From: Sclerotiophoma versabilis
Taxonomy: Eukaryota > Ascomycota > Dothideomycetes > Pleosporales > Didymellaceae
Length of the DNA stretch: 64,000 bases
Reading direction: 5' to 3'
Assembly: GCA_012274445.1 (NCBI GenBank)
Contig: JAAROD010000004.1
Location: forward strand, 1,860,001-1,924,000
Shown here: piece after piece, positions 1 to 11,071 of the stretch
How the letters are laid out: each line of letters starts with the position of its first letter
How positions within the stretch are numbered: the stretch's first letter is position 1
Translations under genes and position numbers: made by a program
Notes under the pieces: model-generated
What the model was told of the DNA's origin: nothing
Database searches by the model: none
The model's input: only the letters and a program-made list of their open reading frames with translations

Positions 1-215
1 GAGAAATGCTGGACCGATACCAAGTAACATCGCTGGCGGATGTCTTGTGAAGTGCCCTTTGTGGATTAACTTCCTCATACTGTTGGAACATGCAATAACA
101 TCTTACGACGGATGAGGAAGGAGAAGTTTGGCAGCGGTTCATGCAAATCAGGGTTCTATCTTGGATAGAGGTGACCAGAGCGTGATGTAAGTCACAGCGC
201 TGGAGCTCGAGTAAG

Positions 216-223
216 TATAAATA
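216..223 (+). promoter_or_regulatory. TATA box candidate for the streptogrisin-type protease
   Basis: TATAAATA lies about 120 bp upstream of the protease start codon. A pyrimidine-rich stretch follows (about 265-330) that would suit a transcript leader. This is the only clear TATA element I noted near a start in the window. Functional use is inferred. Confidence 0.45.
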
Positions 224-344
224 TGTATGAGTGTTCTTGTTTAGTTCCAATATCTCCATCAGTATCGCAGACTCCTCTTGCTACGATCTCACCTCTACAA
301 TATCATAGCCCCGTCTCTTCTGTGTTGTCTTCAAGATCCTAGCC

Positions 345-1472
345 ATGGAGCTCACCAAATTCCTCGCTGCCCTAGCAGTATTCCTGCCTATCGTCTACGG
401 CGCCCCTACCACAGCTGCCAACAGCCTCCACCCTGAGATCCTGGCTGCCATGAAGCGCGACTTGGGACTGGACGCTGAGCAGGCACACGTTCGTGTCGCC
501 CGGGAGCTCAAGGCCACCGAAGTCATCGAACAGCTACGCAACTCGGTCGGCAACTCCTTCGGCGGCGCTTGGCTCGTCGACGGCGAGCTCAATGTTGCCG
601 TCACTGATGAGGCCTTGACCTCCGAGGTAACTGATGCTGGTGCCACGCCCCTCGTCGTTTCCGTCCCCCTCTCCAAGCTTGAGGAGGCTCAGAAGGCACT
701 TGACAAGATAGACATTGAGCAAACCCTTGGCAAGCGCTCGGGAGAGACTGGAATCGCGGCGTACTATGTCGACGTTGCCGCTAACAAGCTCGTACTGGAG
801 GCACTATCCGGCAGTGTCGCTCAGGCCGAGGAGCTGGCTAAGCAAGTTGGCCTCGTCGAGTCCGAGTTTGAGGTCCGCACCGTTGAGGAATTGCCGACAA
901 CCTTTGCTACAGTCCGCGGTGGCGACGCCTACCTTATCAACCGAAGCGGCCGATGCTCTGTCGGCTTCTCTGTTACCACTGGGTTTGTCTCTGCCGGCCA
1001 CTGCGGCACTGTCGGTGCTACTGCCACTACCAGCAGCGGTGCTACCCTGGGATCCTTTTCGGGTTCAGTCTTCCCAGGAAACGGCGACTACAGCTACATC
1101 CGCGGTAGCAGTGGAAACACTTTCACTGGCAGAATCAACAACTACAATGGTGGCACACTTCCAGTGTCAGGCAGCACTGCCGCCGCCGCCGGAGCAAGTA
1201 TCTGCCGCTCCGGCTCCACCACTGGTGTCTTCTGCGGCACCGTTCGCGCCCTGGGCGCGACCGTCTCCTACGCTCAAGGACGTGTCACTGGCCTCACCCA
1301 GACCAGTGTCTGCGCCGAGCCCGGTGACTCTGGCGGTTCTTTCTACTCTGGCGCCCAAGCTCAGGGTGTCACCTCCGGAGGCTCCGGCAACTGCAACACT
1401 GGTGGCACAACCTACTTCCAGCCCGTTAACGAGATTTTGTCGGCCTACAGCCTCACACTGGTCCGTGGTTAA
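345..1472 (+). CDS. Secreted streptogrisin/alpha-lytic-type serine protease (S1 family, bacterial type)
   Basis: This is an intronless 375-residue preproenzyme. Residues 1 to about 19 form a signal peptide (hydrophobic core ending in VYGA). Residues about 25-185 resemble the pro-region of alpha-lytic protease and streptogrisins, which acts as a folding chaperone. The mature chymotrypsin-fold domain follows. The catalytic triad is visible as His219 (SAGHCG), Asp248 (NGDYS) and Ser329 (PGDSGGS), with cysteine pairs around the His and the Ser as in streptogrisins. It should be an extracellular endopeptidase. The family is typical of actinobacteria and is patchy in fungi, which suggests ancient horizontal transfer (inference). 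The third-position C-rich codon use looks well adapted to the host. A TATA box lies upstream. Confidence 0.93.
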   Translation: MELTKFLAALAVFLPIVYGAPTTAANSLHPEILAAMKRDLGLDAEQAHVRVARELKATEVIEQLRNSVGNSFGGAWLVDGELNVAVTDEALTSEVTDAGATPLVVSVPLSKLEEAQKALDKIDIEQTLGKRSGETGIAAYYVDVAANKLVLEALSGSVAQAEELAKQVGLVESEFEVRTVEELPTTFATVRGGDAYLINRSGRCSVGFSVTTGFVSAGHCGTVGATATTSSGATLGSFSGSVFPGNGDYSYIRGSSGNTFTGRINNYNGGTLPVSGSTAAAAGASICRSGSTTGVFCGTVRALGATVSYAQGRVTGLTQTSVCAEPGDSGGSFYSGAQAQGVTSGGSGNCNTGGTTYFQPVNEILSAYSLTLVRG

Positions 1473-2626
1473 ATAACTGTCTGTTACAGTCGTTGGTGTT
1501 GCTGCTGGAAGGGACATTGCGGTTAGGAAATGAAAGTTGTACATAGTCAAATTCAGTTGCAACCACTCCGTACCGCGCCTGGTGGTTATGTGATACAGTG
1601 ATACATGACTGCTGAAATATTAGTCTTAGCAGGACTTGTGCCGTGGTAAGCATTTCGCAGAGAAGTAATGGTGCACGTAATTTACCCCGCGAGCTTTTAT
1701 GCCCCCTTTAACGGTGTTTTGGACAAAGCGGATAGCTTCTCCATCTAGAGCTGAGAAACCATCGTCGTCCCAAAGTGGGGACTAAAGTAATCAGCATGGC
1801 AATAAAGACTACCGCCGAGGACACTGACGTATATGTCAGCTCATAGTTCGTCGGAAGATCACGCAGCGTGAACTGAAGAGTTTGGTCCGGACTGGATGTA
1901 GTGATTGCCTTTCTGTACGTCTTCAGTCTTACTCTACAGAATGTCTGGCTCAGCCATAAATACGAACAATTGTAATGCGGAGCGAGTGGCTCCGCGGCAC
2001 AGGACATCCCCGGCTTGGAATGCGAGTGATTGTCATAGACGCAATACCTACAGAGGTCCGTGATTTGCTTTAACTCCATGGCTTAGCATATTACTCTAGA
2101 GATCTGGCGTTATCATGGCAGTTGAATTAGTGTGAGTGGAAAGACCTGCAGCCTGCTGTTCCTGAGGTTGTTGAGTGGGGCACCTGGCACGGACTACCGT
2201 AGGATTTCCATTGTTACCCCAGACGCTAGCAGGGCGCGGGAGCGGTACTAGCAAAGCGGGAAACGCCGGACCAATAAAATCTGCTATTCGAGCAATCAAA
2301 CAAAGCTCAGTACCTTAGCTCTCTGTGAGTAATCCTTGCTAGGTTGAGCAGCTTCCTAAAACTGAATTAGTGCCTTATCTGAGGTTATCCGGGCTGTGCC
2401 GCACCCTGCTAGCGTTTGGCTTAGTCGATAGTCGAATTCTTACGGTACGTACCCACAGCCCTCACAGACTGGTCCCTTTTGCATCGTAACAATATCACAG
2501 AAAGACGTAGTGCTTAGAGCCTTACTATACACTGCACATGCTTAACATTAGAGCAGGACTTGCTCCTAAGACAGCTTCGCTAAGTTTAAAGCAGCGTGTA
2601 ACTTCTTTTTGGATGTCTTATTTTAA
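1473..2626. other. Gene-free interval
   Basis: No convincing gene. A minus-strand open frame at 1708-2079 (123 codons) has one hydrophobic stretch but no recognisable domain and no splice support. I do not call it. Confidence 0.5.
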
Positions 2627-3443
2627 TCATTGTCGGTTTAATACCTGCTTCCATATACTGCTTCGTTGCTTGTTCCATCTCTCCCTGCCGAGGTTATCTG
2701 GCCATCCAAACTGACTGCGGAGGATGTTCTTAGCGTTGGTGTACTTCGGAACGGTTTAGTAGACCATCCATATAAATTTGCGAGAAGTGTACACATAAAT
2801 CCACTCCAGGTCACGAATTTTCGTAATGAGTTCTTCCAGAACCTCAACTGCGGGCCTAGCTGGGTAATTCTGGTAATGCGTGCGATTATCTGGTCTTTCC
2901 GGCTTAAGTTGCTCTTCTTCCCATGTGTTGTAGGGTGGCATCATGGCCATAAAGAAGCGCGCAGTTTCTGGGTACTCAGGATGATTAGATGTGAGATTTG
3001 CCGAAACAGCAGAAATGCTGCGCCTTACTCTCTTTGGTGTCGAGGATCAGATGGTAACTCGACTCATCCTTCTCCAGCACAAGTGCCAGGTCCTCAGGTC
3101 TCATGTAGTCCGATCGAATAGGCCCACCCCAGCAATTATCAGGATCGCGGGAGTTTCGGATCCACTCGCTGTCCGTAAAAGGGACAGCGATAGACTCGTT
3201 GAAAGTTGTTGTTTCTCAAGCCTCATCAAATGTTGAAGGGCAGGGTAGTCGCTTCATGAGCGAGATGACCTCGCTAGAAAGGTGAAGTTCCTTGTACACT
3301 TCCTTGTCTATAGGGCGGCCCTCTGGGGGAGGGAATGAGATCGACTCGTCATTCAAATAAAAGCCAAGATCTATCTGCAGTGCGAAGAGCTTTGTCCAGA
3401 GGGAAATAATTCTATCAGCATTGAACGGTTCGGGAGCTGACAT
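2627..3443 (-). pseudogene. Decayed hypothetical protein gene (one stop, two frameshifts)
   Basis: Reading from ATG 3443, a good protein-like frame (starting MSAPEPFNADR) runs to a TGA after TFDEA near 3210. It then continues in the same frame through FNESIAVPFTDSEWIRNS and LILDTKE. Near 3030 the protein-like text moves to another frame (SANLTSNHPEYPETARFF, then MMPPYNTWEEEQL and EVLEELITKIRDLEWI). Near 2790 it moves to the third frame (KYTNAKNILRSQFGWPDN), ending at TGA 2627. No GT-AG pair repairs these breaks while keeping the text. This looks like a real gene that has lost function, or a run of assembly errors. The family is not recognised; it resembles an uncharacterised fungal protein rich in Trp and Pro. 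Confidence 0.7.
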
Positions 3444-3824
3444 GATCGAGGCTAAGCAGCCTAGAATGAGCGACGGGATATGTTCGAAGGGTAAAGGGAA
3501 GGACGAAAGGCGGGGCAGTAACAGCTGCCGACGGGAGCTGGATTGCCGATTGGCAGGCTCGACCAATCTAATACCGGTAACAATTGTTCCACGCTCCCGC
3601 GTCTGTGCGCGTGCCGTTTTTGTTTTTGCGCTTACTATGATAAGATTACGCCTAGGCTGTACAGGTTGTTAACTTTACTAGAGATGATGAAGGGAAGAAG
3701 AAGACGTACCTTTTGACGAGAACAAGGATGTTAAGAAAGAAGCAGCAGCACTAGCGACAGCTCTCGCAAATGAGACCTCGGAAAGGAAGAATCTAGTTCT
3801 CGTTCAGACTGAGAATTCTTCCTT
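3444..3824. other. Intergenic, no gene seen
   Basis: Between the 5' end of the relic gene and the 3' end of the rhodopsin-domain gene. Nothing distinctive was found. Confidence 0.5.
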
Positions 3825-5172
3825 CTAATGACTAGATGTGTTCTCTAGTCTGATAGTAAGCTCTTGCGTCCGCGTAATGCCGTAGTTCCGCTTAAGTCTG
3901 CCCCCACTACCGTCATCTTGATGATCTGAACTCAGAATACTTTCCTGACTATCCTGTCCCATTGTTGTATCAGAGACACCCATCTTCTTGTGCTGCCTGA
4001 TCGTTCTGCGACTTTTCCTTCCAATTGTTGTAAGCCCCATCCGGGGTTGCCTGTGTGATATGTACCCGCATTGTCCTTGTTCATCACCCGTGCTACCAAA
4101 GATACCTCTACCAAAGATGCGGTCTAACAATGGCTGCAAAGTCGGTATACATGCCGCGATAATGATGGCGTTCCCTTCGATACTGGTCCATACTGTGATG
4201 TCGGCCGTCTCGTCTGTGTGAGAAAATCAGTACATGCTAATCACTTGACGCCCGCAGCCCTACTCACAGCTAAAGTCGGTACTGGCAAGTGCGGGCAGAC
4301 GAGTTGATTTATACACAGCTACAGCTGCAGCACTAGTCCAAGTGTAAGCGGACGTTGACCTCCAACCATATACAAGCCTACATGGAGCCTAGTCCAAGCG
4401 CAATGCTGAGAGCCACCTTTTTCTTCAGATTGATCTGCAGGCTATAGAGAACAACTGCGGGATATATTGCGAGGTAGAGATCTACCATTGCGGAGAAAGC
4501 TTCGAAAGTGTCAGCCTCTTTTTAGGTAAAATTGGGAAGAGCGTACTGCCGGCTGCGATGGAATAGTTTACCAGGACCCATGGGCTCCAGCAGGTTCCTT
4601 GAACAGAGAAGTCCCACTGTGATCGAGTTGGCGTGCACTGTGCGAATAGAATGACGACACAGCCAAACAGGACAGCAAAGCAACCGCCAGTCATAAACCA
4701 TAGGAACATCTTGTGTCTCCGGCTAGGGTTCGTGATCCTCGTCAACAGCGCGACCACTGCTAGCTTAGGTATAGCGAACGAAAGTATTCCAGGACAGAAT
4801 CCTGCAAGGGTGTACAGAACAGCACCGGACTTTTGCTCGTCCGTAAGTAAAGCGAAATGTCGCCCGTTGCCAGCCCGTACAGCTGCTATCGTTAAGCCAA
4901 GCATGGTATAGCCACATATCTATTTGATTCATCAGCATGCTGAGAGCCGCGAGACTGTGGTGCAGTAATCGGACGTTGTAGGAAGCACTTGCCATGGATA
5001 GTATAACCAACCAATCATCAAGACTAATTCGACACAGGATTTTCCATCTCACATAGAGTCTTGCAGTAACGAAGGCGGTAGCTAGCACAGTTAGCGCAAT
5101 GCATATCGCTAAAACTATAGGCCCCTTGTTCTGGTCGGCGAGATTTTGAGGTAGCTTTTGTAACGGCGACAT
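3825..5172 (-). CDS. Fungal rhodopsin-domain integral membrane protein (7 TM, PTH11-like)
   Basis: Five exons: 5172-4975, 4919-4547, 4499-4382, 4332-4268 and 4213-3825, with introns of 47-55 bp. The spliced product is 380 aa. Seven hydrophobic segments can be read, from IVLAICIALTVLATAF through ILSFAIPKLAVVALL and MFLWFMTGGCFAVLFG to SIEGNAIIIAACIPTLQPLL. The last is the hallmark end of the fungal rhodopsin-domain family (integral membrane proteins related to PTH11 receptors). The C-terminal 90 residues are a charged cytoplasmic tail. The first donor (GTCCGA) is weak, so the exon 1/2 junction is the least certain. A start 18 codons upstream (5226) is possible. The role is probably plasma-membrane sensing or signalling, with ligand unknown. 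Confidence 0.85.
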
Positions 5173-6262
5173 AGTACAACAAGCTTCAATAGTGGAAAAA
5201 TAATGGATGAAGAGATGATGCAGCACAAAGACCTATGTTATATTTTGTTTTCATTCGACAAGACAAGAGTCAGCCTATGGTTTTATGTACCGCACCTCAG
5301 CGAAAGCATCACTGTCTCCCGGCTGGACCTTCAGACTGACAAAACATCACCCTTTCAGAGGTGAGATCATATTTTCAAGCTGCTTACCGCCTCTTCGGGT
5401 TAGTGTCGCAACGATGATCTGCTACCGTGCCGCGCCGGTATGGCGTATCGGTGAGGACGAGATGGCAGCGATGAAAACGTGCATGAGGGAGAATTTGAGA
5501 CAAACTGGGCTTCGGTTATAGAGAAAATCCAATCGTTACCGTTCGCGGTCTAGAGTAAGGGCAAAACACGCTCGTTTATGGAGAGGAGATAAGTTAATCT
5601 CCCAGCACGTGCCGTGACGTCCGCGAACCTGTAGTAATTCCCAGGGAGAACCGCCCCACGAAAAATCAGCAAATTATTTCTCACGAATTATGCAAGGAGT
5701 TTGACGAGCAATAGAACCAAATCCATCCCTTATCAATTACTTGGCGCATAAAACGATTCTTGGGTCGAGTGTTGCAAGCTGAAATGGGCTGGCTTAGTGT
5801 CTGCTTGGTGCAGTTTTGATGCGGCGCAGCTAGACTAACGTCGCTGCATTTGCTAGGGCGCCCTTCGGCTACAATACTAAGTGTCTTGCCGTCTATTTCC
5901 CTGCACTCGTGGTCTCTTGTATCGTAAGGCAGGGTGAGGCACAGTGAGGCACAGTGAGGGGGAGAGCCGACAGGCCAACTCTGTTACAGACGCGCCGCAG
6001 ACCTCCTATCACACTGTCGACGTATAACAGCTTGATGTCTGTCATATTTGTCTTTAATAATAATGCAGCTTGCGTAGATAAATTGAGTCATGGCAACGCA
6101 CAGGAAGTGATAGCAAAGACAAGAGCATCCCTTCCACACCCTTTGTACAGTCCCACATCTAGCAGTGGAGTAGACCCTTTCTTTCCCAGGCTAGTTTCCC
6201 AACGCTTTAGCTCTGATACATTTCCTTCTACCTGACTTTAAAGTGTCGGAATCTTTGGCGGA
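5173..6262. other. Divergent intergenic region between rhodopsin-domain gene and O-methyltransferase
   Basis: About 1.1 kb without a gene, presumably holding both promoters. A short tandem repeat of GTGAGGCACA (two and a half copies) lies near 5933-5960. No TATA box stands out. Confidence 0.5.
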
Positions 6263-7811
6263 ATGGCTGTTGACCAGCAAGACGGCTCTTCGGAAAAACC
6301 GCAGGTAGTGGTGTCCGATACGAGCTCTCTGCTTAACAATAGCATTGCAGTACGTCCGAGCAACCCAGAAGCTGTTCCATACATACTAGAGAGGCTATTG
6401 AAAGTCGGAGGAACGAAATCTATCAATAGTGATGGTACTCGTTTGGCCATGCTAGCTCTCGCTAGGGCTCTCGTGACAGCTCTAGAGACTCCCCGAGAAA
6501 CAATGATCAAACACAACTGGGCGCAGGTATGTTGCACACCTTTGCTGAGCTGCTGATCCTAATTACCTATTTATTAGCCAGGCTGCCATACCGCCATTAC
6601 AGTTTGCTACAACGCAGGTGTATTTCGTGTACTTGAAGACAACCCAATGAAAGTTGATCAGATTGCGAACAGACTTGGAAAGCCTCGCCAGACTTTGGGT
6701 AGGCTTATGTATTAGCGGCTCATCCCAGAACTCCGCTCACGTGGTCAGCTCGTTTGATGAAACATATCGCAGCCATGGGCTATCTTGAGGAGACAAACAC
6801 TGATGAATATGCGGCCACGAATTTCTCGAAGGCATTGAACATGCGTAGCATTGGAGATGCTTACCCGGCTCTGTAAGTTATACTCTTTGACTGTGTCAGA
6901 TTTTCCCGGGGGCAGAGCTAAACATGTTAGTGCTGGCGGGGCTCTTCTGTCCTGCAACAAGTTCTCCGAGTACATGCAAAAGACAGGCTACAAAACTCCT
7001 TCAGGCGTTGAATCTGGGCCATACCAGTACGCATTCGATACAGAGTTGAACATGTTTCAATATCTCTATGCGCATCCGCCTCTGGGCGAGCAGTTCAGTT
7101 ACCACATGAGCGGCTACCGACAGGGCCGACCCAGTTGGATGGATCCCAATTTCTACCCCGTTAAGGAGCGCCTGATCGACGGTATGGACCTTTCCCCCAA
7201 TTCTGTGCTGCTCGTGGACATTGGTGGAGGTTATGGCCACGATCTCGAAGAGTTCAGGTATGTTAACCTTGATTAGTGGTTCATACTTGTCAGCTAACTA
7301 GATGCCCAGAACCAAATATCCTCGTGCGCTCGGGCGGCTTGTATTGCAAGATCTTCCGTCCGTTATCGATGAGGTTCAGCAATTGGACTCTACAATTGAG
7401 CGTATGGAGTATGACTTCCATACTGAACAGCCGTTGAAAGGTACGTCTGGTAGCGTCGGATCCTAGACGGGGAGCTAACTGGTTATCGAAGCGGCCCGGG
7501 CATACTACCTGCACTCTGTACTACATGATTGGCCTGACGACGTTTGCAAGAGCATCTTGAAGCAGATAGTTGGCGCTATGGAGCGGGGCTACAGCAGACT
7601 GCTGATAAATGAGAATGTCGTTCCAGCGAAAGCGGCAGACTGGCAGGTCACTGCTCTGGACATGATGATGATGACACTCTTTGATTCGAAAGAGCGAACA
7701 TCTACCGAGTGGAGCCAGCTGCTAGAGTCGCCTGAGCTTGGACTCAAGATCGTGCGAGTCTGGAGCGTCGAGCATTCACAGGAGAGTCTCATTGAATGCG
7801 TACTAGCTTAG
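6263..7811 (+). CDS. SAM-dependent O-methyltransferase (COMT-like, Methyltransf_2)
   Basis: Six exons: 6263-6526, 6578-6698, 6749-6872, 6931-7257, 7310-7440 and 7492-7811. They give a 428-residue protein, the usual length for fungal secondary-metabolite O-methyltransferases. The N-terminal part (GVFRVLEDNPMKVDQIANRL) is the winged-helix dimerisation domain. LLVDIGGGYGHDLEEF is the SAM-binding glycine motif. YYLHSVLHDWPDD carries the HDW histidine that acts as catalytic base in COMT-type enzymes. It should methylate a phenolic or other hydroxyl group on a small molecule. No polyketide or peptide synthase lies in the window, so it is either a stand-alone enzyme or the cluster core lies elsewhere. 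Confidence 0.92.
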
Positions 7812-8569
7812 GTGTACAGGAGCAGAGATAAAAGCTCGGAACAAAGTTATTCACCATGTTGGTAGCCTGTTACTAATATTCTTACTAATATGCATGCTTG
7901 AGACACGCGACTGGGTCTGCGCACAAACAAAAACACCTGTGCAATCTATAACCTGCTCTACGTTTCTTGTGCGTATTAATAGGGGACGCTCTATGCTGTG
8001 AAGGTAGGCGGTACCACAGGCCTAGTACCGCCGGATCTAGAGATTGATTTACTGTAAAACATTTCCAAAATACTATGACTCGACGCTACACAGAGTGAAC
8101 CTGGCGTGCCTATCTGCTCAACTACACAGCGCAACACCTTTCTCTTAGTCATCTGGCGAAATTTCGACTTGAATCGGGATTAGAGCATAGCTTGTCAGAC
8201 TATAATAGTCTGAGGAGTCTTCATGAAGTCAGAATCATTTAGGGTAAGCGTATGTGAGGTAGGCGCGCGGTTGGCCTTGCAGGGGAAAGAGACTCTCAGC
8301 CACCTGATAGCTTGCAAGATCGTTATCCTGATGATTTTCTGCGCTGATTCGATAGTTTTCTGCATTTCTATGCGCCAAGATATCGTTGTTGTGCAGTCAA
8401 CGTGCTTGACGCTTACTGGCTTATGATAGCGGGGTGTTGCTGGAATGTAGCACGATACATATATCTTCTATTGTAGCTGCCTACACTGATTCTCGTACAT
8501 AATTGTGCTGATACGTTCTGTTTGTTACGTTTCTGCGGACAATCCGTCAACCAGCCGTTTACCTCAAGA
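7812..8569. other. Intergenic, contains an inverted repeat
   Basis: No gene. An 8-bp perfect inverted repeat (GGCGGTAC / GTACCGCC) at 8007-8032 is annotated separately. Confidence 0.5.
8007..8032. repeat. Perfect 8-bp inverted repeat with 10-nt spacer
   Basis: GGCGGTAC (8007-8014) and GTACCGCC (8025-8032) flank a 10-nt spacer that contains the palindrome AGGCCT. It lies about 195 bp after the O-methyltransferase stop. It could form a hairpin or present CGG...CCG half-sites to a Zn2Cys6 factor. Neither is shown. Confidence 0.5.
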
Positions 8570-10023
8570 ATGGCGTTAAAATTAAAGCACAAGAAGTCGC
8601 TCCGCAAACATCAGGCCACCGAAGAGCCACCACCACCACCAGCGTCACCGTCACCGCCACCGCTGGATGTCGTGCTGAGAGAGGAGTATATTATTGCTGA
8701 AGAACCTATCGTAATGGAAGATGAGCCTTGTAATGTTGGAGAAACGGTTATAGGACCAACGACGGTTTCTGAGGACACCCTACAGCAACATTGGACTTCG
8801 TAGGTCACCTGCACTCCACCTCGTATGACATACTCGATACTTACATGTTAATCATCGCTTGTAGTCCCTACACCGAAGCTCCAGTCTCAGTGCATATTGG
8901 TCCAGACGAGATCAAGTACTACGTGCCTCGGCATTTCTTGCCTGCTCAGTGGGTGAAGTCCGGTATACAGGAGCAATTCTACTTTCCAGATGTAGATATA
9001 CAGACCGGCCACACGCTTGTTCACTATCTGCATAAAGGGACCTACGAAACACCAGCCTCAAGTAATGATCCCCCCTCGCTTCGAGCGCGCACCAAGCTCA
9101 AAGCAGCGCTTCTGGTATTCATCGCGACCAGTGACCACGATCTTGCCGGATTGCAGCACCTGGCTGTTCGCGAAATTGAAGAGCACGGCTCAAGCATGGA
9201 CATCTTTGAGATAATTGAAGTTATCGACAATGACTTCTCAAGACTCGGTCAAAACAGCTGGGTCCACGGATACCTACATCGGATAGCCAAGGTGGCATTT
9301 GAACAAGACCATACCGTTTTCACGAATGAACCATTCTTGCAGAATCTCAACAACGCAGCTCTGATCAAGTTCCTGGCGCGATGTACCATAGATATGTACA
9401 ACACAAGGCTGTCCTGTATGCTGAACAGTGAGAAAGAGCAATGCCGAAGATTGGACCAACAGAGTCAACGCGTGGAAGATTACCCTGAGCTCAAACGAGA
9501 CAGAATTTCCGTCGCGTCTCCCACCGAGGATTTGCCCGTGGAACAGAGCTGTGCGCCAGCCGAAGAAATTGCGCCGTCCGATGACTTTTGCACGATTAGC
9601 TGTCCAGGTTCTGAATCTCCAGTTTGTGAAGTCGACGTTGTCATGCATGAGAAGACTGCTGTGGACATTTACGAAACGTCTGACTATGTCATCGAGGAGA
9701 CAGGTTATGCAAAACGCGAAGTGCCGATCCCAGCAGAACCTGAACCTGAACCACCGGTACTTGTTCCGGACTCTGCTCAGCTGCTTCCATGCGACGTGCC
9801 CTTGGAGCCGTCAAGTGAAGACACCGTCGCAGTACCTACCGACTACCACGCACCTGATTGCGATGTTCCGCCTTGCCCCAAACCGGCGGATATTCAGTTG
9901 CCAGAAGAATCGGTTACCAGCGGTCCTTGTCATCTTGGAGCCAAACACATAATCAAGGGGAAGGGCTGGAAGGAATGTAAACGCTGCCGAAAGTTTGTGG
10001 AACATCTGAAACTCGGAGCTTGA
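8570..10023 (+). CDS. BTB/POZ-like domain protein with acidic-proline tail and CxxC C-terminus
   Basis: Two exons, 8570-8799 and 8865-10023, joined by a 65-bp intron (donor GTAGGT), encode 462 aa. The N-terminus is basic, then proline-rich. After the splice, VSVHIGPDEIKYYVPRHFL and FYFPDVDIQTGHTLVHYLH read as the BTB/POZ fold seen in many fungal proteins, about residues 80-160. A helical BACK-like stretch follows to about residue 290. The last 150 residues are rich in Pro, Glu and Asp and end in a small basic CHLG...WKECKRCRKFVEH segment that could bind zinc. BTB proteins commonly dimerise or act as Cul3 adaptors. No specific role is assigned. An in-frame upstream start at 8522 exists. Confidence 0.75.
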
Positions 10024-11071
10024 ACATGCAAGCCAAGCATGACTTGTGACCTGCAGAGTAGAGATACGCTGCAGCCGTGCTATTCAAATCCCTTTGCAAC
10101 CGGTAAAGCATTATCCACTAGTCAGTGCAGTCTGCTACCAGTTTACAATTTCTGTCAGCTACGTGATGTGATCTGCCCATCTGAGTAACGATATTGTTCT
10201 TGTGTTTCCTCTACAGGACTACTATAGCACAAACGAACGCAGCCCAATCCAGCCTTGCTTGCAGTAACATCAAGCTACTTTCAGGAACTTCTGAGCCTCT
10301 CGTCATATTCCCTACGACGCTGGAGAGTTACCAGCCCAGCCATACCAGCACTTAGAGATGCCTCATTCTTGGGCTCTTCTAGACGATCAATGGGATCATA
10401 TTCGCTGTTGATGTTGTATCGTGATGCTACAATGACGTAATATTCGGGAAGATATATTGAGCCTAAAAAAAAAAGCACAGGCTAGGCTCATTGAATACTG
10501 TATATCGGTATACACCTTCGTTAATTCGAGGCAAGTGCTTTCACTAGCCACAAGTGAATACCAGATACACTCAGGATGGCAGTGTTTGTTGCTTGTACTT
10601 TCAAAGTTGGAAATGAGATCATTTATACTAAGACTAGGCTGGCATTGCGGGGGGGGGGGGGGGGGGGGGACAAAAAGACTTTATTCCTATCGCTATCCGA
10701 ATATTCAACGGTCTCACTATCTGTGACAGGCGACGGGTAGATGTTTGCAGAAGAAAGGGGTTTTTTTCAAATGACATCGCAAGACTACTTACTTGTAAGA
10801 GTGAATGATTCTTTAAAGATGGGAAATCAACCTCAATCACACTCGGAACCTACGTCATACAGATCTATATTCACATGATTGGGGGTTTTAGTAGGTAGGT
10901 TATCAGAGCATCTAGGCGTGCGGTTCCGTCGAGAATCGAAACACTTCCCGCTGTTGGACGGAATTGAGCTACTTACCAAAACCAAGCTTTCTTTGAAATT
11001 AGAAGTGAAAGAGAGTAAGAAGCTTACGCAAGCATACAACATTCCTAATTCGACTCAAACAGACAGCAGGA
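10024..11071. other. Intergenic with a G homopolymer
   Basis: No gene. It holds a run of 21 G at 10649-10669. Confidence 0.5.
10649..10669 (+). repeat. Poly-G tract, 21 nt
   Basis: An uninterrupted run of 21 guanines in intergenic DNA. It is prone to length variation and sequencing error and can form a G-quadruplex. Confidence 0.95.

Noticed and set aside
7258..7309. Reading the O-methyltransferase as several broken genes
   Set aside because: All five introns have GT-AG ends and matching phases, giving one uninterrupted 428-aa enzyme.
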